Shown: positions 26,769 through 36,220, counted from the stretch's first letter. The stretch: 64,000 bases of DNA from Palleronia rufa (GCF_000743715.1 NZ_JQEY01000006.1:121142-185141); one strand, 5' to 3'. The notes: a model not told the origin generated them from the sequence alone. Numbers and translations are program-made.

Positions 26769-27065
26769 TCAGCGCAAGCGCAGCCAAAGATAGAGCGGCA
26801 GACCGAAGCTCACACCGACGCCGAATATGGCGGGAATGGCCAGAAGGCGCAGCCAGTCGCGGCTCTGGAACGTTTCCCAGAGAATCCAGACCGTCAGCGT
26901 GATCGCGGCGATGGTCAGATCCCACACCAGGCCGGTGGTCGAGGCGTTGACGTACCACGCGTCGATCAGCTGACCCAGGGTGTTGCCCTCTGCCATGTAG
27001 GTCAGGAACCACCACATCGGGTGGATCGCCCCCCAGACGGCCAGGACCAGGAAGACATGGCGCAT
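26769..27065 (-). CDS. DUF2834 family membrane protein
   Basis: A 98-residue protein with three or four hydrophobic segments; W-F-L-T-Y and the L-V-W-D-L-T segment match the DUF2834 pattern. Function unknown. Its ATG at 27065 shares a base with the stop of the small lipoprotein gene upstream, so it is translationally coupled to the argH cluster. Confidence 0.75.
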   Translation of the reverse strand: MRHVFLVLAVWGAIHPMWWFLTYMAEGNTLGQLIDAWYVNASTTGLVWDLTIAAITLTVWILWETFQSRDWLRLLAIPAIFGVGVSFGLPLYLWLRLR

Positions 27066-27217
27066 CACCGTCCGCCTGTCACGCCGATGGTCGCGGTGCC
27101 GGAGATGTCGATACGCACGGGTTCCGCCGTGATGCCCTCCCGCACTGGCTCGGGCGCCCCGGCAGCGCCGCAGGCGGCGAGCAGCAAGAGCCCGCCCACA
27201 AGGGCGAACCGCATCAT
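27065..27217 (-). CDS. small predicted lipoprotein
   Basis: A 50-residue protein starting M-M-R-F with a short hydrophobic core and lipobox L-A-A-C, which would lipidate Cys16 and leave about 35 residues of mature chain. It starts inside the stop of the next lipoprotein gene upstream and its own stop overlaps the DUF2834 start. Function unknown. Too short for most gene callers, but the signal peptide and exact overlaps support it. Confidence 0.65.
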   Translation of the reverse strand: MMRFALVGGLLLLAACGAAGAPEPVREGITAEPVRIDISGTATIGVTGGR

Positions 27218-27423
27218 CGCCGGACCCCGGTCGAGACGTGGACCGGCCCGCGAACGACGGAGGCTTCGGCCCGCCCGTCGCTGTTGACCCGCAGCGCCGT
27301 TCCGGGACCGCCGAACACCGCCACACCGGCGCGCGGACCTCCCGGACCGACGCCGATCCCGGCGCCGACCGCGCCGCATCCGGCAAGGCTCAGAAGCCCC
27401 GCGGTCAGGATCATCCGCCTCAT
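27214..27423 (-). CDS. small predicted lipoprotein, glycine-rich
   Basis: A 69-residue protein with a lipoprotein signal (M-R-R-M-I, hydrophobic core, lipobox L-A-G-C, Cys16). A Gly/Pro/Val-rich segment [15 protein letters not shown] and a short strand-rich tail follow. Its ATG overlaps the argH stop by four bases, and its stop overlaps the following lipoprotein start. Function unknown. Confidence 0.65.
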   Translation of the reverse strand: MRRMILTAGLLSLAGCGAVGAGIGVGPGGPRAGVAVFGGPGTALRVNSDGRAEASVVRGPVHVSTGVRR

Positions 27424-28817
27424 GCCAGCCGTTCTCTCCATTTCGCGATCTCCGAGCGCACGTTCGCCGGTGCGGTCCCGCCATAGGATGTGCGCGACGC
27501 CACCGAATTGTCCACGCCAAGGACGTCGAACACGGCTTCCGTGATCGCGGGATGCACCTGTCGCATCTCCGCCAGGGTCAGGTCGGGCAGGTCGCAGCCT
27601 TTCGCTTCGGCCCTTGCGACCAGCGTGCCGGTCGCGTGGTGAGCGTCGCGGAACGGCAGGCCGGCCTCTCGCACCAGCCAGTCGGCCAGGTCCGTCGCGG
27701 TCGAGAACCCCTGCCCGGCGGCGGCGCGCATCGCCGGCGCATTCGCCGTCATGCCGTCGATCATCCCGGCCATGGCGGCGAGGCTCAACATCAGCGTGTC
27801 GGCGGCGTCGAACACCTGTTCCTTGTCCTCCTGCATGTCCTTGGAATAGGCCAGCGGCAGCCCCTTCATCACCATCAGCAGCGCCGATTGTGCGCCGAAG
27901 ATCCGCCCGATCTTGGCCCGGATCAGCTCGGCCGCGTCGGGGTTCTTCTTCTGCGGCATGATCGACGAGCCGGTGGAGAACCTGTCGGACATGGTGACGA
28001 ATCGGAACTGGGCCGACGACCAGATCACCAGCTCCTCGGAAAGGCGCGACAGGTGCATCGCGCAGATCGACGCGGCCGACAGGAAATCCAGCGCGAAATC
28101 CCGGTCCGACACCGCATCGAGCGAATTGGCCGAAGGCCGGTCGAATCCCAGCGCCGTGGCCGTCATGTGCCGGTCGATCGGAAAGGACGTGCCCGCCAGC
28201 GCGGCGGCCCCCAGCGGACATTCGTTCATCCGCGCGCGGGCGTCGGAAAAGCGCGACACGTCGCGGCCCAGCATCTCTACATAGGCCAGCATGTGATGGC
28301 CCCAGGTCACCGGCTGCGCGGTTTGCAGATGGGTGAACCCCGGCATCACCCGGTCGACCCCGTCCTCGGCCTGGGTCAGCAGCACCTGTTGCAGCGCGGT
28401 CAGCCCGGCGATGGCGGCGTCGCACTGGTCGCGCACCCACAGCCGGAAATCCGTCGCCACCTGGTCGTTGCGCGACCGTCCCGTGTGCAGACGGCGTCCG
28501 GCATCGCCGATCAGATCGATCAGACGCGACTCCACGTTCATGTGGATGTCCTCCAGCGCCGTGGAAAAGTCGAAACTGCCGGCTTCGATCTCTGCCAGGA
28601 CGGTCAGCAGCCCGTCCCGGATCGCCTGTGCATCCGCATCGCTGAGGATGCCCTGGGCGGCCAGCATCGCCGCATGGGCGCGGGAGCCTTCGATGTCCTG
28701 GGGCGCCAACCGCCGGTCGTACCCGATCGAGGCGTTGATCGCCTCCATGATGGCATCGGGGCCCCCGGCGAACCGGCCGCCCCACATGGCATTCGAACTG
28801 TCGGAGGACTGGGACAT
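27420..28817 (-). CDS. argH: argininosuccinate lyase
   Basis: A 465-residue enzyme of the fumarase/aspartase superfamily. The signature [11 protein letters not shown] is intact, and the [13 protein letters not shown] motif places the general acid/base region. It splits argininosuccinate into arginine and fumarate in the last step of arginine synthesis. The gene heads a four-gene minus-strand series whose members overlap by one or a few bases. Length is normal. Confidence 0.96.
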   Translation of the reverse strand: MSQSSDSSNAMWGGRFAGGPDAIMEAINASIGYDRRLAPQDIEGSRAHAAMLAAQGILSDADAQAIRDGLLTVLAEIEAGSFDFSTALEDIHMNVESRLIDLIGDAGRRLHTGRSRNDQVATDFRLWVRDQCDAAIAGLTALQQVLLTQAEDGVDRVMPGFTHLQTAQPVTWGHHMLAYVEMLGRDVSRFSDARARMNECPLGAAALAGTSFPIDRHMTATALGFDRPSANSLDAVSDRDFALDFLSAASICAMHLSRLSEELVIWSSAQFRFVTMSDRFSTGSSIMPQKKNPDAAELIRAKIGRIFGAQSALLMVMKGLPLAYSKDMQEDKEQVFDAADTLMLSLAAMAGMIDGMTANAPAMRAAAGQGFSTATDLADWLVREAGLPFRDAHHATGTLVARAEAKGCDLPDLTLAEMRQVHPAITEAVFDVLGVDNSVASRTSYGGTAPANVRSEIAKWRERLA

Positions 28818-29009
28818 GATGGCCTTTCTGCAGAACGCGATCGGGTATCTCGCCGCCGCTCTTTATCTGTCGGCGGCCACGCCTGCAAACGCACAGGAGA
28901 CCGGGCCGGCCGCACCGCCGGTCCCGGGGGAGCGCCGACGGTCCGGCAGGCTCTTGACGTGGGCCGGCGCGCGCCCATATCGCGGCGGTCACTGTCGCAG
29001 GAGGCCCCG

Positions 29010-29381
29010 ATGGGTCCAGCCGTACCGTTGTTCGTCGCCGCCGCCCTGGGCGGGCTGGGCCTAGCCCGCCGGTTCCTCGTCCGGTCCGATCTTTCGGATC
29101 GCGACGCTCCGGCCCGGTTCTGGCACCAGGCCTATCCGGGCGATCAGGTGCAAGACAGCATCGTGTCCCTCGACGGGCGATCCGCGCTGGTGATGACGGG
29201 CTGGGGCGCCGGAGTGATCTGCCGCGGTGGCGATTTCGCGGGCCGGCTCGACCATGCGGTAACCGAAAGCGACGCGGACGGACTCATCATCCGCTTCGAC
29301 GATGTCACCGCCCCACGCGTCCGGATCCGCCTGACGCCCGAAGACGCCGCCCACTGGCAAGAACGGATCGAGAGCGAGTGA
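29010..29381 (+). CDS. hypothetical protein with N-terminal membrane anchor
   Basis: A 123-residue protein. Residues 2-17 are hydrophobic, and the remainder reads like a compact beta-rich domain (alternating V, D, R and W). I recognise no catalytic motif. An AGGAGG ribosome site precedes the ATG. It converges with the aminotransferase gene. Conserved hypothetical in this group as far as I can tell; function unknown. Confidence 0.65.
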   Translation: MGPAVPLFVAAALGGLGLARRFLVRSDLSDRDAPARFWHQAYPGDQVQDSIVSLDGRSALVMTGWGAGVICRGGDFAGRLDHAVTESDADGLIIRFDDVTAPRVRIRLTPEDAAHWQERIESE

Positions 29382-29422
29382 CCGGACCGCACTGGCCCGT
29401 GACGGGGCCGGTACCGCCGCCC

Positions 29423-30280
29423 CTACACCGCGACCTTGCGGCTTTCCTCCAGGTAGATCTCGCGCAGGCGGGTGGCGACCCTGCCGGGCGCGCCGGTGCC
29501 GATCCGCTGGCCGTCGATCTCGACCACCGGCATGACGAAGGCGGAGGCCGAGGTCACGAAAGCCTCGTCCGCCGACAGCGCCTCTTCGACGGTGAAGGCG
29601 CGCTCTTCGACGCGCATCTGCGCCTCACGCGCAAAGCGCAGGACCGCGGCGCGGGTGATGCCGTGCAGGATCTCCGTCCCCAGGTGGCGGGTCACGATCA
29701 CCCCGTCCCTGACGATATAGGCGTTGTTCGACGTCCCCTCGGTCACCGCGCCGTCCTCGACCATCCAGGCGTCGTCAGCGCCCCGCGCCTTGGCGGCCAT
29801 CTTGCCCATGGACGGATAGAGAAGCTGGACCGTCTTGATGTCGCGCCGTCCCCAGCGTTCGTCGGGGACGGTCACCACCTTGATGCCGGTCCGCGACTGG
29901 GGGGCGTCCGCCAGGCCCGGTTTGGACTGGGTGAACAGCACCACGCTCTGCGGCGTATCGGGCGCCGGATAGGCAAAGTCACGATCCGCCGCGCCGCGGG
30001 TGACTTGCAGATAGATCAACCCGTCCTCCAGATCGTTTTCCTGGGCCAGGCGCCTGTGGATCTGCAAAAGCGCGTCGCGTGACATCGGCATGGGCATCCC
30101 CAGCTCACCCAGGGAGCGTTCCAGACGCTTGGCATGGCCATCGAAGTCGATGAGCTTGCCGCCCAGGACGCTCGTGACCTCATAGACCGCGTCGGCGAAC
30201 AGGAACCCGCGGTCGAAGACCGAGATCTTCGCCTCCTCCTCGGGCAGGTAGTCGCCGTTCACGTAGACGGTGCGGGACAT
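29423..30280 (-). CDS. dat: D-amino-acid aminotransferase (class IV PLP enzyme)
   Basis: A 285-residue class IV aminotransferase. The D-I-K-T-V-Q-L-L segment carries the PLP-binding Lys, and E-G-T-S-N-N-A-Y-I-V is the phosphate-binding signature. The early R-G-F-L-F-A-D-A-V-Y-E segment matches D-alanine transaminases rather than IlvE. It would make D-amino acids, mainly D-Ala or D-Glu for peptidoglycan. The start at 30280 follows a GAGGAG site. Assignment within class IV (Dat against aminodeoxychorismate lyase or IlvE) is likely but not certain. Confidence 0.85.
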   Translation of the reverse strand: MSRTVYVNGDYLPEEEAKISVFDRGFLFADAVYEVTSVLGGKLIDFDGHAKRLERSLGELGMPMPMSRDALLQIHRRLAQENDLEDGLIYLQVTRGAADRDFAYPAPDTPQSVVLFTQSKPGLADAPQSRTGIKVVTVPDERWGRRDIKTVQLLYPSMGKMAAKARGADDAWMVEDGAVTEGTSNNAYIVRDGVIVTRHLGTEILHGITRAAVLRFAREAQMRVEERAFTVEEALSADEAFVTSASAFVMPVVEIDGQRIGTGAPGRVATRLREIYLEESRKVAV

Positions 30281-30436
30281 GTCACGGACTCCTCTTGCGC
30301 TGATGGCGTCCGGTGTCCTCCAAGCCCGCGGTTCGGTCAAGGCCGGTCGAGCCGGGAAAGACCGACCCGCTTGCGAAGCCGCCGGCAATATCCTAGCTCT
30401 CGCCGCGACGCAGAAGAAACAATGTTGCGAGGTCGC

Positions 30437-31396
30437 ATGTCGTTCAAGATCCAGCCAACGCCCGTCGCCCGGCCAAACCGCTGCCAGCTTTTCGGACCCG
30501 GCTCCCGTCCGGCCATCTTCGAGAAGATGGCGGCGAGCGATGCGGACGTCATCAATCTGGACCTGGAGGACTCGGTCAGCCCCGACGACAAGCCGGAGGC
30601 GCGCAGGAACATCGTCCAGGCCATCGGCGACATCGATTGGGGCGACAAGCACCTGAGCGTGCGGATCAACGGGCTGGATACGCCATATTGGTACCGCGAT
30701 GTGGTCGATCTGCTGGAACAGGCGGGCGACCGGCTCGACCAGATCATGATTCCCAAGGTCGGCAACGCGGCCGATCTTTATGCCGTCGATGCGCTGGTGA
30801 CGGCGGTGGAGTCCGCGAAAGGCCGCAGCAAGCCCATCGCCTTCGAGGTCATCATCGAGACCGCCGCCGGCCTGACCCATGTCGACGAGATCGCCGCCGC
30901 GACCCCGCGCCTTCAAGCCATGAGCCTGGGGGCAGCGGACTATGCCGCGTCCATGGGCATGGCCACCACCGGCATCGGCGGGACGCAGGAGACCTACTAC
31001 ATGACCCGCGAGGGTCAGAAATACTGGGGCGATCCGTGGCACTGGGTGCAGACCGCCATCGTCGCCGCCTGCCGCACCCATGGCATCCTGCCGGTGGACG
31101 GGCCGTTCGGCGATTTCTCGGACGACGAGGGGTTCCGCGCCCAGGCGCTGCGCTCGGCCACCCTCGGCATGGTCGGCAAATGGGCAATTCACCCCAAGCA
31201 GGTGGCGCTGGCCAATGAGGTGTTCACCCCGTCCGACGCCGCCGTGACCGAGGCGCGCGAGATCCTGGACGCCATGGAAGAGGCCAGGCGCACGGGGCAG
31301 GGGGCGGCGGTCTACAAGGGGCGGCTGGTCGACCTGGCCTCGATCCGGCAGGCCGAGGTGATCGTGAAGCAGTCGGAGATGATCGCCGGGCGCTAG
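30437..31396 (+). CDS. mcl1: L-malyl-CoA / beta-methylmalyl-CoA lyase
   Basis: A 319-residue CoA-lyase of the CitE family. The N-terminus M-S-F-K...R-P-N-R-C-Q-L-F-G-P-G-S-R-P and the Mg-binding L-D-L-E-D-S-V motif match the Rhodobacter Mcl1 type, which cleaves malyl-CoA or methylmalyl-CoA to glyoxylate plus acetyl- or propionyl-CoA. This places the ethylmalonyl-CoA pathway in the organism. The ATG at 30437 gives the usual N-terminus; another in-frame ATG lies at 30422. The last four bases overlap a small convergent reading frame. Confidence 0.93.
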   Translation: MSFKIQPTPVARPNRCQLFGPGSRPAIFEKMAASDADVINLDLEDSVSPDDKPEARRNIVQAIGDIDWGDKHLSVRINGLDTPYWYRDVVDLLEQAGDRLDQIMIPKVGNAADLYAVDALVTAVESAKGRSKPIAFEVIIETAAGLTHVDEIAAATPRLQAMSLGAADYAASMGMATTGIGGTQETYYMTREGQKYWGDPWHWVQTAIVAACRTHGILPVDGPFGDFSDDEGFRAQALRSATLGMVGKWAIHPKQVALANEVFTPSDAAVTEAREILDAMEEARRTGQGAAVYKGRLVDLASIRQAEVIVKQSEMIAGR

Positions 31397-31614
31397 GTCG
31401 CGATGCGCCCGAGCCCCGATCCCAGAAGCAGCAGGTATCCGGTCCACAGGCACACCCGGTCGAGCGCGCGCCACCGCGACACCCAGCGCTCTATCCGGGC
31501 CACCGACCGGGCGCGCAGGGCGGAAAGCGGTCCCGAAGGCGCAGGTCGTCCGCTGATGCGGGCGGCGCGGGCCTTGCGCCGGTCCAGCGACAGCACCGGG
31601 ACCGAAAGGATCAC
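31393..31614 (-). CDS. small hydrophobic protein, start uncertain
   Basis: A 73-residue frame from a GTG. The upstream in-frame sequence continues the first hydrophobic segment, so a CTG start overlapping the antitoxin-like stop at about 31660 is also possible. There are two hydrophobic stretches, one at the N-terminus and one at the C-terminus, with a basic middle. It follows the helix-turn-helix gene directly. It could be a third member of that module or fortuitous. No family recognised. Confidence 0.4.
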   Translation of the reverse strand: MILSVPVLSLDRRKARAARISGRPAPSGPLSALRARSVARIERWVSRWRALDRVCLWTGYLLLLGSGLGRIAT

Positions 31615-31655
31615 GATCCCCAGAAAGGCCGCCCAGTCCCAGACCGCGTCGAGGT

Positions 31656-31985
31656 TCAGGCCACCATCTCCGCGATGACGCCGTCGCCGTCATCCGCGGC
31701 GGGGTCGATCACGCGGGACTGGAGGTCGAAGCCGCAGGCCTTGATCCACCGCACAACGGTCTCGTCGCTGGGCTTGTGGCCGTCCAGACGCTCTGTCCGG
31801 GAGATGAAGGACTGGTCCCACCCCGTCGCCTCGCCCAGCGCCTTCTGGGTCAGTCCGGATACCTGCCGGGCACGGCGCAGCATCTCGACCGTGCGCCGGG
31901 CGCGCACCTGCTCCGCGGACGCGAACCGCGCGGCGGCATCCGGACGCGCCGTCTTGCGACGCTCGATCAGGTTCTTCGCATCCAT
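31656..31985 (-). CDS. helix-turn-helix (XRE family) protein, antitoxin-like
   Basis: A 109-residue protein. A basic N-terminal segment is followed by an XRE-type helix-turn-helix (M-L-R-R-A-R-Q-V-S-G-L-T-Q-K-A-L-G-E-A-T-G). It overlaps the stop of the partner gene 31967-32371 by 19 nt, so it is coupled to it. In HigBA-type systems the toxin gene also precedes an XRE antitoxin, but the partner is not a recognisable HigB. The role as antitoxin or repressor is an inference. Confidence 0.75.
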   Translation of the reverse strand: MDAKNLIERRKTARPDAAARFASAEQVRARRTVEMLRRARQVSGLTQKALGEATGWDQSFISRTERLDGHKPSDETVVRWIKACGFDLQSRVIDPAADDGDGVIAEMVA

Positions 31986-32371
31986 GGTCGTTCCTCCAGA
32001 GTTTCGTTCACCAGCCCGAGATCCTGCCTGACGAGAGCCTCGGCCGCCACGATGGCATCGCGACCGGGACCCATGCCGTGGAACATCGCCCGATGATCCG
32101 GCCTGCCGCGATCCACCGACACGACCATCATCGCCTTGCCGACTGGGCGCAGATACACTTCGACCGGGTCGGTTCGCGGGCGACAGAGCGCGAAGGCGCA
32201 GTACCTGTCGGGCATGTCGTTCCGGGCCAGCGCGTCGAGTTCGGCCCAGACCTCGACCTCCAGCGCCTCGCCGAGGCGGGCAAGGTCGGTATCGATCCGT
32301 GATTCACGCGGGCTTCCCTCCGGCAGGACGACGGGCCTGTTCCGATAGCCTGAATATAACTCTGTCATCAT
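31967..32371 (-). CDS. partner of XRE gene, possible toxin, start uncertain
   Basis: A 134-residue protein with no recognised domain. It contains a [10 protein letters not shown] segment and a run of alternating hydrophobic and charged residues typical of a small mixed alpha/beta fold. It precedes and overlaps the XRE gene by 19 nt. The ATGs at 32371 and 32368 lie inside a sigma70-like promoter (32353-32381), so translation may begin downstream, though no other in-frame ATG or GTG is obvious. Reading it as a toxin rests only on the order and overlap. Confidence 0.55.
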   Translation of the reverse strand: MMTELYSGYRNRPVVLPEGSPRESRIDTDLARLGEALEVEVWAELDALARNDMPDRYCAFALCRPRTDPVEVYLRPVGKAMMVVSVDRGRPDHRAMFHGMGPGRDAIVAAEALVRQDLGLVNETLEERPWMRRT

Positions 32372-32381
32372 ATGTTGTCAA
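32353..32381 (-). promoter_or_regulatory. near-consensus sigma70 promoter of the XRE module
   Basis: On the minus strand TTGACA (32376-32381) is separated by exactly 17 bases from TATATT (32353-32358). This is far closer to the housekeeping consensus than anything else I found in this GC-rich window. It overlaps the apparent start of the partner gene. Confidence 0.6.
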
Positions 32382-32493
32382 GATCATGGCCGGGGAGCGC
32401 GCTTGCCGCGACGGTGCCTTACGTCGGCGCCGCAAACAGGTTAGGAACAGGGCGTCGACGTGCCAAGCCCGAATTCAGAAGACGGACAGCCCC

Positions 32494-33450
32494 ATGACCC
32501 AGTACCTCGATTTCGAAAAGCAGCTTGCCGATCTGGAAGGCAAGGCCGAAGAGCTTCGCGCCATGGCCGAGCGGGACGACGACGTGGACGAGCAGGCCCG
32601 CGCGCTGGACCAGAAGGCCAAGCAGCGGCTCCAGACGCTCTACAAGAACCTCACGCCCTGGCAGAAGTGCCAGGTGGCGCGTCATCCCGACCGGCCCCAT
32701 TGCCGCGACTATGTCCGGGATCTTTTCACCGAATACACGCCCTTGGCCGGCGACCGGAATTTCGCCGACGACCATGCGGTGATGGGCGGGCTCGCGCGGC
32801 TCGACGGGCGCGCGGTCGTCATTATCGGCCATGAGAAGGGCAACGATACCAAGTCCCGGCTTGAGCATAACTTCGGCATGGCCCGTCCCGAAGGCTACCG
32901 CAAGGCGATCAGGCTGATGGATCTGGCCGATCGGTTCGGCCTGCCGGTGATTACCCTCATCGATACGCCCGGTGCCTATCCGGGAAAGGGCGCCGAGGAA
33001 CGCGGCCAGTCGGAGGCCATCGCCCGTTCGACCCAACGGTGCCTGCGGCTTGGCGTGCCCATGGTGTCGGTGATCGTGGGGGAGGGCGGGTCCGGCGGCG
33101 CCGTGGCCTTTGCCACCGCGAACCGGGTCGCCATGCTGGAACACTCCGTCTATTCGGTGATCTCTCCCGAGGGCTGCGCGTCGATCCTGTGGAAGGACGC
33201 CGAGAAGATGCGCGAGGCGGCGGAGGCGCTGCGCCTCACCGCGCAGGATCTCAAGCGGCTGGGAGTGATCGACCGGATCATCGCCGAACCGGTGGGCGGC
33301 GCCCAGCGCGATGGCCGCGCCGCAGTCGCGGCGGTGGGTGAGGCGCTGACCGACCTTCTGGGCGGATTCGCCGGGATGGACCCAGCGGCGATCCGCGCGG
33401 AGCGGCGGCAGAAATTCGTTGCCATGGGCGCCAAGGGACTGGCGGCCTGA
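32494..33450 (+). CDS. accA: acetyl-CoA carboxylase carboxyltransferase subunit alpha
   Basis: A 318-residue subunit matching AccA along its length: N-terminal coiled helix, then [20 protein letters not shown], and C-terminal [10 protein letters not shown]. With AccD it transfers carboxyl from biotin to acetyl-CoA in fatty acid synthesis. AccD is not in the window. It is divergent from the XRE module, and its start has a weak purine-rich site. Confidence 0.95.
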   Translation: MTQYLDFEKQLADLEGKAEELRAMAERDDDVDEQARALDQKAKQRLQTLYKNLTPWQKCQVARHPDRPHCRDYVRDLFTEYTPLAGDRNFADDHAVMGGLARLDGRAVVIIGHEKGNDTKSRLEHNFGMARPEGYRKAIRLMDLADRFGLPVITLIDTPGAYPGKGAEERGQSEAIARSTQRCLRLGVPMVSVIVGEGGSGGAVAFATANRVAMLEHSVYSVISPEGCASILWKDAEKMREAAEALRLTAQDLKRLGVIDRIIAEPVGGAQRDGRAAVAAVGEALTDLLGGFAGMDPAAIRAERRQKFVAMGAKGLAA

Positions 33451-33454
33451 GCGC

Positions 33455-33703
33455 TCAGTCGCGGTCGTCCGGGTCGCGCAAGATCGCGCGGGCCTTGCGC
33501 CGGATGTTCAGATAGCCGTTCTCTGAGACCAGCAGCAGGTGCAACGCCGCGGCCTGCGCGGTGGTCAGATCCTCCGGCTTCACGCGGATACCATAGACCG
33601 ACAGCTTCTGCGCGACGGAATTGGTGAGTTGCGGCGAAGGATCCGCCAGCGCCGGGGCCAAGATCGCGGCGGCCAGGACGGAACCCAGGACAAGACGGAA
33701 CAA
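33455..33703 (-). CDS. small secreted protein, TTG start
   Basis: An 82-residue protein with a Sec signal (F-R-L-V-L-G-S-V-L-A-A-A-I-L-A-P-A-L-A, cleavage near residue 20). The mature part is helical, with a central basic segment R-R-K-A-R. The start is TTG at 33703, with a GGGA ribosome element nine bases upstream, and no ATG or GTG lies nearer. Function unknown. Confidence 0.6.
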   Translation of the reverse strand: MFRLVLGSVLAAAILAPALADPSPQLTNSVAQKLSVYGIRVKPEDLTTAQAAALHLLLVSENGYLNIRRKARAILRDPDDRD

Positions 33704-33725
33704 GCGGCGTTTCCCTATCTGCGGC

Positions 33726-34319
33726 CTAACGCTCCGTATCGGCCCTCAGGTCCCGGCGATAGTAGACGAGTACGGCGCAGGCCGCGACGGCCAGGATCAG
33801 CGCCTTTAACGTCACCTCTGTTCCCAACCCGCCGGTCAGGCCGAGTGCGATCACACCCACCAGGGTGAAAAGCAGCACCAGCGCTGCGAAGAAGAGCGCG
33901 GCATAGGCCAGGACCTTCCGCACCGGGTTTTCGAGATCGGCGCGCAGGTCGATATAGGCGAAAAGCGGCGCGAAAACCGCAATGGCAGCGATGCGCCAGG
34001 CCTGGGCGCTCGCCGACCAGGGGCGACCTTCGCCTGCGGCGCTCTCGACCAGGTCGAAAAGCGCGGCGACGCCGTTGACCAGCACGACCGCCAGCGCAAA
34101 GAAGCCCAGCCCGTACATCACCGCATCGCGGGCCGAGGCGAAGGGACGCGGACGCGGCACCGGCGGCGTGAAGCCCACGTCGGCATAGGCCGACAGGGCG
34201 CGGTCCACGTCGCGGTCGCGCCAGCCCGCCGTTGACAGGGCCCCGCGGATCTCGGCCCGGGAGCGTCCGGCGGCCAGGGCGTCGCGGACGAACTGGACCA
34301 GCTCCAGCCGTGCCGACAT
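33726..34319 (-). CDS. DUF5671-like membrane protein
   Basis: A 197-residue protein with an N-terminal helical segment (L-V-Q-F-V-R-D-A-L) followed by about four hydrophobic segments. The arrangement matches DUF5671. Function unknown. Its start overlaps the end of the DUF1244 gene upstream, so the two are coupled. Confidence 0.65.
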   Translation of the reverse strand: MSARLELVQFVRDALAAGRSRAEIRGALSTAGWRDRDVDRALSAYADVGFTPPVPRPRPFASARDAVMYGLGFFALAVVLVNGVAALFDLVESAAGEGRPWSASAQAWRIAAIAVFAPLFAYIDLRADLENPVRKVLAYAALFFAALVLLFTLVGVIALGLTGGLGTEVTLKALILAVAACAVLVYYRRDLRADTER

Positions 34320-34615
34320 CAGTGCCCCTTGTTAGCCGCGTCGAAGGCTTGCCGCTGCGCGTCGGACGCGTCCCGCTGGTGTGTGGCGCGCCATTCGTCG
34401 TAGGGCATTCCGTAGATGTCCTCTCGGGCCTCGTCCTTGGACATCTCCACGCCCGCCTCCGCGGCGGCTTCCTGATACCATCGGCTCAGGCAATTGCGGC
34501 AGAACCCCGCCATGTTCATCAGGTCGATGTTCTGCACGTCGGTGCGCTCGGCCAGATGCGCCACAAGCCTGCGGAATGCCGCGGCCTCGAGTTCCGTACG
34601 CGTGGTGTCGTCCAT
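34319..34615 (-). CDS. DUF1244 family protein
   Basis: A 98-residue protein whose sequence L-A-E-R-T-D-V-Q-N-I-D-L-M-N and later F-C-R-N-C-L-S-R-W-Y match DUF1244, a small conserved proteobacterial family of unknown role. The start at 34615 gives the usual family length; a longer frame upstream is unlikely. It is divergent from pyruvate kinase with 143 nt between the two starts. Confidence 0.85.
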   Translation of the reverse strand: MDDTTRTELEAAAFRRLVAHLAERTDVQNIDLMNMAGFCRNCLSRWYQEAAAEAGVEMSKDEAREDIYGMPYDEWRATHQRDASDAQRQAFDAANKGH

Positions 34616-34758
34616 GTTCGTCTCTCCCGTCGGTTCGGTGCCGCAGAAGTGGGCAGACGTCCGGACAAGATCAAGCATTGACGCCGCATCCCCGCGGTCC
34701 CGGTTGTCAGGGACCGGCTTTCGGTCAATAAACTGACCGACGCTAACAGGAGCATTCC

Positions 34759-36204
34759 ATGAGACGCCTGCGCAAGATCAAGATCGTGGCCACCCTTGGC
34801 CCCGCCTCATCGGATACCGACACCATCCGGTCGCTGTTCGACGCCGGCGCGGACGTGTTCCGCCTCAACATGAGCCATGGCAGCCACGACGAGATCGCCG
34901 AGCGCCATCGCATCATCCGCCAGATCGAAGAGGACACCGGTCGGCCCATCGCCATCCTGGCCGACCTGCAGGGCCCCAAGCTGCGGCTGGGCGTGTTCCA
35001 GAACGGCGAGGAAGAGATCGAGGAGGGCCAGAGCTTCCGGCTGGATCTGGACCCGGCCGAAGGCGACGCGACCCGCGTGCAACTGCCCCACCGGGAGATA
35101 TTCGAAGCCCTGGAGGCGAACGCGACGCTGTTGGTCAATGACGGCAAGATCCGCCTGAAGGTCAAGGAGTGCGGCGACGACTTCGCGGAGTGTCAGGTCC
35201 TGGTCGGCGGCACGATCTCGAACCGCAAGGGGGTGAACGTCCCGGATGTGGAACTGCCCCTGGCGGCGCTCAGCGACAAGGACCGCAAGGACCTGGATTT
35301 CGTCTGCCAGCTGGGCGTTGACTGGCTTGCGCTGAGTTTCGTCCAGCGCCCGCGCGATGTGGAAGAGGCGCGGGACCTCTGCCGGGGCCGCGCGGCGATC
35401 CTGTCGAAGATCGAGAAACCCATGGCCGTTCGCAACTTCGACGCGATCCTTGCGGCGTCGGACGGGATCATGGTGGCGCGCGGCGATCTGGGTGTCGAAC
35501 TCCCGGTCCAGAACGTGCCGCCGATCCAGAAACGCCTGATCCGCCAGTGCCGCGCCGCCGCCAAGCCGGTGATCGTCGCGACCCAGATGCTGGAATCGAT
35601 GATCGAGAGCCCGATGCCCACCCGCGCCGAAGTGTCGGATGTCGCCAACGCCATCTATGAGGGGGCGGACGCGGTGATGCTCTCTGCCGAGTCCGCCGCC
35701 GGGCAGTATCCCGTGGAGGCTGTCGCCACCATGAACAACGTCGCCATAGAGGTGGAAGGCGATCCCATCTACCGTGAGGTCATCAACGCCAGCCGCGGCG
35801 GGTCCAAGCAGACGGTGGCGGACGCCATCGTCTCTGCGGCGCGCGAGATCGCGGAGACCACGGACATCACCGCGATCTGCTGCTTCTCCCAGTCCGGCAC
35901 GACGGCGGCGCTGGTCGCGCGCGAACGTCCGCAGGTGCCCATCATCGCGCTGACGCCGATGATGGGCACGGCGCGCAGGCTCAGCCTGACCTGGGGAATG
36001 CACTGCGTCCGCACCGGTGAGGTCAGCCGGTTCAAGGAGGCGGTCATCAACGCCGCCCGCGCCGCGCGGACCGAAGGTTTCGCCGTCGAGACGGACCAGA
36101 TCGTGGTGACCGCGGGCGTTCCGTTCGGCCAGTCCGGCACCACCAACATCCTGCGCGTGGCACCCTGCGACGAGCGGCTGATCTTCCCGCAGGATTCCGA
36201 ATAG
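34759..36204 (+). CDS. pyk: pyruvate kinase
   Basis: A 481-residue enzyme with the TIM-barrel motifs K-I-V-A-T-L-G-P, N-M-S-H-G, the active-site signature near I-S-K-I-E-K-P, and a C-terminal allosteric domain. It makes pyruvate and ATP from phosphoenolpyruvate. An AGGAGC site precedes the ATG. Just downstream a truncated gene and an IS cluster begin, so this gene marks the left edge of the insert. Confidence 0.95.
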   Translation: MRRLRKIKIVATLGPASSDTDTIRSLFDAGADVFRLNMSHGSHDEIAERHRIIRQIEEDTGRPIAILADLQGPKLRLGVFQNGEEEIEEGQSFRLDLDPAEGDATRVQLPHREIFEALEANATLLVNDGKIRLKVKECGDDFAECQVLVGGTISNRKGVNVPDVELPLAALSDKDRKDLDFVCQLGVDWLALSFVQRPRDVEEARDLCRGRAAILSKIEKPMAVRNFDAILAASDGIMVARGDLGVELPVQNVPPIQKRLIRQCRAAAKPVIVATQMLESMIESPMPTRAEVSDVANAIYEGADAVMLSAESAAGQYPVEAVATMNNVAIEVEGDPIYREVINASRGGSKQTVADAIVSAAREIAETTDITAICCFSQSGTTAALVARERPQVPIIALTPMMGTARRLSLTWGMHCVRTGEVSRFKEAVINAARAARTEGFAVETDQIVVTAGVPFGQSGTTNILRVAPCDERLIFPQDSE

Positions 36205-36220
36205 ACCGCGTCCGGGTCCG

